Below, piece after piece: positions 13,533 through 18,330 of a DNA stretch of 18,330 nt (position 1 is its first letter; every line of letters begins with the position of its first letter). The notes under the pieces are model-generated. The model was not told where the DNA came from, did no database searches, and saw only the letters and a list, made by a program, of their open reading frames with translations. Position numbers and translations under genes: made by a program. Source of the DNA: G020354645 sp050053515 (lineage in GTDB: Bacteria; Desulfobacterota; Desulfobacteria; Desulfobacterales; G020354645); assembly GCA_050053515.1 (NCBI GenBank), contig JASFTQ010000056.1, forward strand, positions 1-18,330. The letters run 5' to 3'.

Positions 13533-14102
13533 TTAAAGCCTCAGATAAAGATAATACAGGCAAAAGAGCAAAAAGAGAGCAATGAGGGGTTCACCGTTTT
13601 GTCGTAAACTTTGCCAAAAGGACCAGCCGCTGCGCAGGTCGATGCGCAGCGGTTTAAAGCGTGGAATAAGCGCTCGGGTCTTGCTGCGCCATACCTCCCA
13701 GTCTTTTTCAAACAAGCGATGGAGTTTGTCATCTTCGCGCCGAATAGCGGGTGGGTAAAAGATGATCAAAATCAGTATGTACAAGGGCAAACTCCACCAC
13801 AAACCGGAGGCGAGGGAAAACCCGATTCCCAGCAAAATATTGCCGACATACAGTGGATGCCGCACGCAGGCATATGGCCCATCCGTTGCCAGAACCTGGT
13901 CTTTCTTAATATGCCCGGATGCCCACATGCGCACGGCAACCCCGAGTAACACCAACACACTGCCGACTACCCACAAAATGGGCTTCGGATCACCCACCGC
14001 ACTCACCAGGATAATGTAAACGATGCCGATGAACTGGCGATACCGCTCACGGCGGTAGCGGGCTTTATAAAAAAATCGTTGTAAGCCGGATGCTTTTTCC
14101 AT
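13533..14102 (-). CDS. Isoprenylcysteine carboxyl methyltransferase-like (ICMT/PEMT) membrane protein
   Basis: This 189-residue integral membrane protein has about four to five transmembrane helices. The ICMT/PEMT signature is present: GHIKKDQVLATDGPYACVRH, then RHPLY (81-85), a long hydrophobic pair, and the helix with REDDKLHRLFEKDWEVWRSK (about 121-141), which carries the conserved glutamates of the family. Such enzymes methylate lipids or prenylated cysteines with S-adenosylmethionine; bacterial members are mostly unassigned. It is followed nine bases later by the kinase gene, so the two probably act together, perhaps on a lipid or glycolipid. The ribosome site before the ATG is poor (AAAG ten bases upstream), and a strong inverted repeat lies just upstream. 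Confidence 0.8.
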   Translation of the reverse strand: MEKASGLQRFFYKARYRRERYRQFIGIVYIILVSAVGDPKPILWVVGSVLVLLGVAVRMWASGHIKKDQVLATDGPYACVRHPLYVGNILLGIGFSLASGLWWSLPLYILILIIFYPPAIRREDDKLHRLFEKDWEVWRSKTRALIPRFKPLRIDLRSGWSFWQSLRQNGEPLIALFLLFCLYYLYLRL

Positions 14103-14110
14103 TTGTTGCT

Positions 14111-14174
14111 ACTTTCTGCAAAACCCTCATTGAGCGAAATTTGTTTACGCTCAATGAGGGTAAAACTTTCTGCA
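14111..14174. repeat. 14-bp perfect inverted repeat flanked by a 10-base direct repeat, in the leader of the ICMT-like gene
   Basis: ACCCTCATTGAGCG (14123-14136) is the perfect inverse of CGCTCAATGAGGGT (14148-14161), with an 11-base AT-rich spacer. ACTTTCTGCA occurs on both sides, at 14111-14120 and 14165-14174. On the minus strand the stem is followed by TTTT and, 20 bases on, the start codon. It could be an attenuator, or a tiny inserted palindrome with a duplicated target. Confidence 0.6.
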
Positions 14175-14254
14175 GCCTATACGCGAGCTATTTTCTCAAC
14201 CCGGGCGGAGTATGGATGAAGGGCCGTATTGTGTCAAGTTTATATTTGAAGCCT

Positions 14255-14288
14255 AAAAAAAAGGCTAACCGGGCTACCTCGGTTAGCC
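14255..14288 (-). terminator. Strong intrinsic terminator on the minus strand, far from any coding end
   Basis: GGCTAACCG (14263-14271) pairs with CGGTTAGCC (14280-14288), a 9-bp stem with an 8-base loop. Eight A's at 14255-14262 give a T8 tract on the minus strand. The nearest minus-strand coding end is amrS, about 360 bases upstream, so the transcript has a long 3' tail or an unseen small RNA ends here. Confidence 0.65.
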
Positions 14289-14306
14289 AAAAAAGGAGGG
14301 GTACAG

Positions 14307-14360
14307 ATGAAGGAAGAAAAGGACTTGATCTTTAAACATACAAAGATCATGCCAAAATGA
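14307..14360 (+). CDS. Orphan 17-codon ORF with a strong ribosome site
   Basis: AGGAGGGG lies six bases before ATG at 14307, just after a 9-bp hairpin. The frame MKEEKDLIFKHTKIMPK stops at 14358-14360. A second ATG overlaps this stop (ATGA at 14357-14360) and opens 14 more codons. A strong start with so short a frame suggests a leader peptide or the surviving 5' end of a lost gene; chance is possible. Confidence 0.3.
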   Translation: MKEEKDLIFKHTKIMPK

Positions 14361-14650
14361 AACGATATACGCGAATTATGGATAAATTTTTAACCATTTG
14401 ATATCTATATAGATTTTTTATAGCAGCACCTCGCAACCATCCGTGATTGTCCCAAGGAATCCGGTTCGTTGGCGCAAGCGGTTCAGATTCGTTAACCGGT
14501 TGATCGATTAACCAATAAAGCGGTTGAATTCAATGGCAATATTAACGATTTAAGGGGGTTCAAAATTTTAAACCCGGCTGTGATTCTCTGGATAATTATC
14601 GCATAATATATCGTTATTTATACAAATACTAAGGTTTATGGTTGTGAACC

Positions 14651-15667
14651 TTACATCCCCACACCATCAATAGTCGTGCCACAATATTGGCAACGACCGT
14701 CATCGATGCTATACCGGCTAATCTGGAATCCCCACCGATCAATGAGCACTTTACCGCAGCTGTAACAAAACGTTTTCTCACCGGCATCTCCGGGAACGTT
14801 GCCGGTATAGACATATTTCAGTCCGGCCTCAATACCGATTTCACGGGCCGTTATCAACGTTTGGCGGGGTGTTGGCGGGCGATCGATGAGTTTGTAGGTT
14901 GGATGGAATCGACTGATATGCCAGGGGGTCTCCGGTCCCAGGCTTTCTACCAGAAAAGCGGCCAGTTTCTGGAGTTCAGCGGGGGCATCATTCAATCCCG
15001 GAACAATGAGGGTGGTCACCTCCAACCATATGCCTTTCGACTTCATCAAGGTTAATGTCTCTTTGACGTGCGCCAGTCTGGCCCCGCACAATTCTTTATA
15101 ATATTTGTCACTAAAGGCTTTTAAATCAACATTGGCCGCATCCAGATAGGGGCTTATCATCTCGATCGCCTCGGGTGTCATATAGCCGTTGGTTACGAAT
15201 ACGTTGCCGATTCCTTTTTTACGGGCGAGCTGGGCGGTATCGTAGGCAAATTCAAAAAATACGGTGGGTTCGGTATATGTATAAGAAATGCTCCGGCAAT
15301 CGGCCCTGGCGGCCGCCTTGACAACCTCCGATGGTCCCACCGCATCACCCATGACCCTTCCCTGATGCTCAGACGGCATCTGGGCGATATCCGCATTTTG
15401 GCAAAATAGACATTTAAAATTACATCCGACGGTCGCGATGGAATAAGAGAGGCTGCCGGGCAGATAATGAAACAGCGGTTTTTTTTCAATGGGATCGATG
15501 TGCCGGGCAATTATCTTACCATACACCAGTGTTTCTAAAACGCCGGATGTGTTTTCTCTGACACCGCACTTGCCGCGCCGGCCCTCTTTTATGACACAAC
15601 GGTGGCCGCAGAGATCGCATCGAACCTTTTGATTGTCAATCGGTTCCCAAAGATAGGCTTTCATCAT
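14651..15667 (-). CDS. amrS: AmmeMemoRadiSam-type radical SAM enzyme
   Basis: The protein has 338 residues. The radical-SAM cluster ligands are in GCNFKCLFC (Cys82, Cys86, Cys89). An N-terminal four-cysteine motif (C17, C20, C24, C34, in RCDLCGHRCVIKEGRRGKCG) and a C-terminal CYSCGKVL...CQYCG pair of CxxC sites, probably a zinc ribbon, are both typical of AmrS. Other family features are YTYTEPTVFFEFAYDTAQLA, NVFVTNGYM, NVDLKAF and PWHISRFHPTY. AmrS is named for its link with AMMECR1 and Memo homologues (AmrA, AmrB). Neither is in the window, so the partners lie elsewhere or are absent. Its chemistry is not settled. It begins 30 bases after the stop of the upstream methyltransferase gene and is probably co-transcribed. 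The ribosome site is weak. Confidence 0.9.
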   Translation of the reverse strand: MMKAYLWEPIDNQKVRCDLCGHRCVIKEGRRGKCGVRENTSGVLETLVYGKIIARHIDPIEKKPLFHYLPGSLSYSIATVGCNFKCLFCQNADIAQMPSEHQGRVMGDAVGPSEVVKAAARADCRSISYTYTEPTVFFEFAYDTAQLARKKGIGNVFVTNGYMTPEAIEMISPYLDAANVDLKAFSDKYYKELCGARLAHVKETLTLMKSKGIWLEVTTLIVPGLNDAPAELQKLAAFLVESLGPETPWHISRFHPTYKLIDRPPTPRQTLITAREIGIEAGLKYVYTGNVPGDAGEKTFCYSCGKVLIDRWGFQISRYSIDDGRCQYCGTTIDGVGM

Positions 15668-15697
15668 CGTTATCCGTCGACCCTCAGGGTCCTGGTT

Positions 15698-16444
15698 TCA
15701 TCCCGTAATGGTGCCGGTTGTATGTTTGGGTTGATATCGTATCGCCAGCGTTCGGGTTCTGAAGCGAGGAATAAGCGTAATAACCATGCCGACATAGGCA
15801 CCGAACGGACATCTTTGCACAAGCCTCGACTGTTCCAAGCTTTGGCTGAAATTCCCCGTGGGATCCGGGAGTTGGCAAACGGTTCGCCACGCGACTGGGG
15901 CCTGCCCCAAAACATGCCGGACGATTTTTTTCAACTCCCAGATCCCGTAGAATTTGGCATGATTATATATGCTGGCTGTAAACATGCCCTTCAAACGACG
16001 TTGGATTCCCTTGATCGCGTATCGGTTCAACACGCCGATAAACACCCGGTCCTTTGCGACTCGGCAGGCCTCTTCCACCGATTTTTGGGGATCATCGACA
16101 AATTCCAGGGTTGTCGAAAGCACGGCATGATTAAAAGAATTGTCATCGAAAGGAAGATCTTCGCTAAAACCGCGATAAAGATCGACCCGCTCTCCCAGTT
16201 TTTTTAGCGTAATATCGAGCATATAAGGAGATGGATCGAGGCCGGTGGCCTGAAGACCCAAGTCAACAAACCGGCGCAGGCTTTCTCCTATCCCGCAGCC
16301 GATATCGAGCACGGTCTCACCCCGCCCCGCCTTGAGCATGTCGAGTAGCAGTCGGTTTTGGAGATCAGCCTCAAATCTGTTGCGCTGATTGTTATACCAT
16401 CGCTCGTAAGCTTTGGCATCGTTGAAGTCGAAGACATAGCCCAT
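15698..16444 (-). CDS. Class I SAM-dependent methyltransferase
   Basis: The protein has 248 residues. The SAM-binding motif I is VLDIGCGIG (45-53), the acidic residue of motif II is Asp70 in ATGLDPSPYM, motif III is SEDLPFDD (94-101), and motif IV is FNHAVLSTTLEFVDDP (104-119). This is the UbiE/ArsM-like Methyltransf_11 type, whose substrates range from small molecules to lipids. The N-terminus (MGYVFDFNDAKAYERWY) fits the family start, although no good Shine-Dalgarno precedes the ATG. The C-terminal part (about 150-248) is family-specific, with no known role. It is the first gene before amrS, so a shared pathway is possible but unproven. Confidence 0.85.
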   Translation of the reverse strand: MGYVFDFNDAKAYERWYNNQRNRFEADLQNRLLLDMLKAGRGETVLDIGCGIGESLRRFVDLGLQATGLDPSPYMLDITLKKLGERVDLYRGFSEDLPFDDNSFNHAVLSTTLEFVDDPQKSVEEACRVAKDRVFIGVLNRYAIKGIQRRLKGMFTASIYNHAKFYGIWELKKIVRHVLGQAPVAWRTVCQLPDPTGNFSQSLEQSRLVQRCPFGAYVGMVITLIPRFRTRTLAIRYQPKHTTGTITG

Positions 16445-16758
16445 GAATTGTAATTTAAGGAAAAAACACGGCTATTTCAAGGGGAAAACCTCCGGGACCT
16501 CTTTATCGCCCCAGGCAAATTTCACAAATTTGATGAATTGTTGAGGGGTCGGGGTGTTTTTTCACAACAAGATGATCGCCCCGCTGCTTCCAATGGGCAG
16601 AGGGCTATTGCCGCCGAGAAAGGCAAAACACCGCCTCTGGTTTTGTTGGCGTGAACCTTTTAAATAGCCGGCAGTAAAATGCAGGGCAGTTGCCGCTGTC
16701 AGGCCTGGCAGGCAACAACCCGGCATCTTGTCGTGAAAAAAATACCCCGACCCCTGAA
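16445..16758. other. Intergenic region between rhlB and the methyltransferase gene
   Basis: About 310 bases, mostly taken up by the palindromic repeat element that starts at 16536. The remaining 90 bases next to the methyltransferase start must hold that gene's promoter; none is clear. No gene is visible. A frame at 16690-16911 on the plus strand is only the repeat read through the rhlB antisense strand. Confidence 0.6.
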
Positions 16759-16766
16759 TTATTTGT
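16536..16766. repeat. 231-base imperfect palindromic element (REP/MITE-like) beside rhlB
   Basis: The left arm (16536-16574) reads AATTGTTGAGGGGTCGGGGT and on to CAAGATG. Its near-perfect inverse closes the right side (about 16722-16766). The terminal motif is TTGAGGGGTCGGGG. The right 106 bases (16661-16766) are the partner of the repeat at 18218-18323. The middle (about 16575-16660) is GC-rich and without a gene. GGGGTC-containing palindromes resemble REP sequences linked to Y1 (RAYT) transposases; that link is inferred. It fills the whole gap between rhlB and the methyltransferase gene and supplies the rhlB stop codon. Confidence 0.8.
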
Positions 16767-18207
16767 GACGCCGCCGTCTGCTGGTTCGCAAAGCGGCGCC
16801 GTCGGTATTATCTATTTGCGGTTTGGATTGCGGTTGATTATCGGGCTCCGGCGGAAAACCGAAAAAAGCGCCGGGATGGGTTCGTTTCCAGGATTTTTCA
16901 ATTTTATTTAGGCGAGAAAGCCTTTTTTTTACCCGGCCCCGGCCGCGGGCGGTCTTGCCTTTCCGACCCCTGGCGGCAATACAAACCGAGTCGCATTTAT
17001 CTTCTACAAACCAGTCATCCAGCGGCCATACGACGGGGATCTTGTAACCGAGCATTTCCTCCAGTGGTTCAAGATGATAGACATAGCGTTCACAAGCCAA
17101 TGAAATCGCACGACCGGTTTTACCTGCTCGTGCGGTTCTGCCGATTCGGTGGATGTAGTTTTCCGAATCCTCAGGGAGGTCATAGTTGATGACATGACTG
17201 ATATCTTCGACATGAATTCCTCTTGAAGCCACATCCGTGGCAACCAGTATCTTTGTGCTGCCATTTTTGAATTGACTCATCAGTTTGAAACGTTTACGCT
17301 GGGGAAGATCTCCCGTTAGACCTTCAGCCGGCCATTGGTTGCCTATTAGTTTAAGCGCAAGCCATTCGACACCGGCCTTGGTGTTGACGAATATCAGAAC
17401 TCGCGTCCAATCCTCCCGTGCCAACAGGCCCAACAGCAAAGGCAGTTTGTTATCGAGACCGACGTGAAGCAGAGACTGCTCGATACCCTCCACCGTCACC
17501 TCTTCCGGCGTAATGGCGATAAACTCGGGTAAATTCATGTAGTCATATGTGAGTTCCAACACCCGGTAAGAAAGGGTCGCGGAGAATAACATGGATTGCC
17601 TTTTGTCGTAGGAAGGAAGCTGGCGTAAGATGTAGCGCATGTCCTTTGCAAAACCGAGGTCCAGCAAACGATCAGCTTCATCGATGACAACAATGCGGAT
17701 GGCATCGGTTTTAAAGATACCCTGTTTGAAATAGTCTATGATTCGTCCAGGGGTGCATATAATAATGTCCACACCTTGACGCAGAATCCTGGCCTGCTTG
17801 CGGTAGTCGACCCCACCGACCACCCGGGCTATTTTAAAACCGGTATAACGCCCGAGGATTTCGGCCTCCTGATGGATTTGGTAAGCCAATTCACGGGTCG
17901 GTGCAACGATGAGAGCCGCGGGCATCACCGGTTTCCGCTGGGACATTGCCAGCAGACGCGCAAAAATAGTTACCAGAAAAGCCGCCGTTTTGCCGGTGCC
18001 GGTTTGAGCCTGGCCGGCGACATCCCGACCGGAGAGCGAAATCGCCAGGGTACGGGCCTGAATGGGGGTGCAGTATTTGAAACCGGCCTCTTTTACGCCT
18101 TTCAATATCTCGGCCGGTAAGTTGAACTCAGTAAAAAGCGTCCGCGTGAGGAATTTCGGTTTTTCAGCACGCTCAACGGGTCTCTGTGATTCTAACGCTT
18201 CGACCAT
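16759..18207 (-). CDS. rhlB: RhlB-like DEAD-box ATP-dependent RNA helicase
   Basis: The protein has 482 residues. All helicase motifs are present: Q motif FKYCTPIQ, motif I AQTGTGKT (67-74), Ia PTREL, Ib TPGR, II DEAD (176-179), III SAT (209-211), IV LIFVNTK, V ATDVASRG and VI HRIGRTARAG. RhlB-like traits are SATLSYRVLEL, LTGDLPQRKR and ISLACERY. RhlB unwinds RNA, often with RNase E. The C-terminus (about 415-482) is Arg/Lys-rich, an RNA-binding tail. I place the start at 18207 because AAAGG lies seven bases upstream. An ATG at 18294 would add 29 residues encoded by the flanking repeat, which I reject. The last two codons and the stop (16759-16767) overlap the downstream repeat. The gene is bracketed by inverted repeats. 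Confidence 0.92.
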   Translation of the reverse strand: MVEALESQRPVERAEKPKFLTRTLFTEFNLPAEILKGVKEAGFKYCTPIQARTLAISLSGRDVAGQAQTGTGKTAAFLVTIFARLLAMSQRKPVMPAALIVAPTRELAYQIHQEAEILGRYTGFKIARVVGGVDYRKQARILRQGVDIIICTPGRIIDYFKQGIFKTDAIRIVVIDEADRLLDLGFAKDMRYILRQLPSYDKRQSMLFSATLSYRVLELTYDYMNLPEFIAITPEEVTVEGIEQSLLHVGLDNKLPLLLGLLAREDWTRVLIFVNTKAGVEWLALKLIGNQWPAEGLTGDLPQRKRFKLMSQFKNGSTKILVATDVASRGIHVEDISHVINYDLPEDSENYIHRIGRTARAGKTGRAISLACERYVYHLEPLEEMLGYKIPVVWPLDDWFVEDKCDSVCIAARGRKGKTARGRGRVKKRLSRLNKIEKSWKRTHPGAFFGFPPEPDNQPQSKPQIDNTDGAALRTSRRRRHK

Positions 18208-18217
18208 GGATACCTTT

Positions 18218-18330
18218 ACAAATAATTGAGGGGTCGGGGTGTTTTTTTCACGGCAAGATGCCGGGTTGTTGCCTGCCCCGCCTGACAGCGGCAACTGCCT
18301 TGCATTTTACGGCCGGCCATTTAATACGCT
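18218..18330 (+). repeat. Second copy of the rhlB-flanking repeat (continues off the window)
   Basis: Bases 18218-18323 match the inverse of 16661-16766 at 98 of 106 positions with no gaps, by direct alignment. The similarity runs to near the window edge, so a full element, including its other arm, probably continues outside. It ends at the ribosome site of rhlB (18213-18217), so it makes up the visible rhlB leader. Read on the minus strand it is open in frame with rhlB, which gives a false N-terminal extension. Confidence 0.85.

Larger units (their letters stand above)
14103..14650. other. Gap of about 550 bases between the ICMT-like gene and amrS
   Basis: Besides the inverted repeat next to the ICMT-like gene, it holds an orphan terminator (14255-14288) and a strong translation start without a gene (14307). 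From 14361 to 14650 the sequence is AT-rich with several AACC/GGTT motifs (for example AACCGGTT near 14500) but no gene I can support. No tRNA cloverleaf was found. The long frame at 14090-14335 lacks coding character. Confidence 0.5.

Noticed and set aside
14255..14288. Possible c-di-GMP-I (GEMM) riboswitch, because the minus strand reads AGGTAGCCCGGTTAGCC
   Set aside because: The resemblance is limited to one hairpin. The GACGCAAAGCC core and the other paired regions of the riboswitch are missing upstream, and the hairpin is followed by a T-run, so a terminator explains it better.
14440..14540. Possible tRNA, because of a GGTTCAGATTC stretch resembling a T-loop
   Set aside because: No acceptor stem, anticodon arm or D arm could be paired around it.
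16690..16911. 73-codon plus-strand frame starting in the repeat
   Set aside because: It is the repeat read in its open frame and then the antisense strand of rhlB; there is no ribosome site.

Overview
The window looks like chromosomal DNA of a sulfate-reducing member of the Desulfobacterota (Desulfobacterales-like). The reasons are: the left edge holds the start of a membrane protein that fits DsrM, preceded by an RsbRD-N domain gene, a pairing known from sulfate reducers; there are many Gram-negative outer-membrane lipoproteins; and short palindromic repeats fill the intergenic spaces. The taxonomic call is inference from gene content, not from a database match.

Layout. Bases 1-773 (minus strand) hold the first codons of a probable dsrM and the RsbRD-N gene upstream of it. 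Bases 774-1789 are about 1 kb without a convincing gene, but they are rich in palindromes, operator-like repeats and what looks like a decayed IS200/IS605-type end. Bases 1790-6958 (plus) form a five-gene envelope operon: an LpoB-like lipoprotein, a COG3014-type lipoprotein, an LPP20-type lipoprotein, an exported trypsin-like protease with a basic tail, and a second LPP20 lipoprotein. It ends at a strong bidirectional terminator (6975-7010) shared with a convergent 1017-residue exported protein (7016-10069, minus) carrying a C-terminal AbfB-type beta-trefoil. A second terminator (10474-10503) separates this from a FlgO/CsgG-like plus LPP20-like lipoprotein gene (10544-11473, minus). That gene is divergent from a coiled-coil OmpA-family lipoprotein (11813-12817, plus).

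Bases 12831-14102 (minus) are a two-gene unit: an isoprenylcysteine-methyltransferase-like membrane protein followed by a small protein-kinase-fold enzyme. It is preceded by a 14-bp perfect inverted repeat. After a 550-base gap with an orphan terminator and an orphan translation start come amrS (14651-15667) and an upstream class I methyltransferase gene (15698-16444). The right end holds an RhlB-like DEAD-box helicase (16759-18207, minus). It is bracketed by two 106-base inverted repeats, 98/106 identical without gaps, which belong to a larger palindromic repeat element.

How the genes may work together. Six putative lipoproteins, a periplasmic protease and a large exported protein make the first two thirds an envelope-biogenesis neighbourhood. 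LpoB-like, LPP20-like and OmpA-like domains all point to peptidoglycan or outer-membrane assembly, but no partner synthase is present. The features most worth a second look are the helicase mRNA whose 5' and 3' flanks are complementary, the large AbfB protein with an unassigned hydrophobic middle, the lipoprotein/protease operon, and a family of short repeats resembling IS200/IS605 ends.
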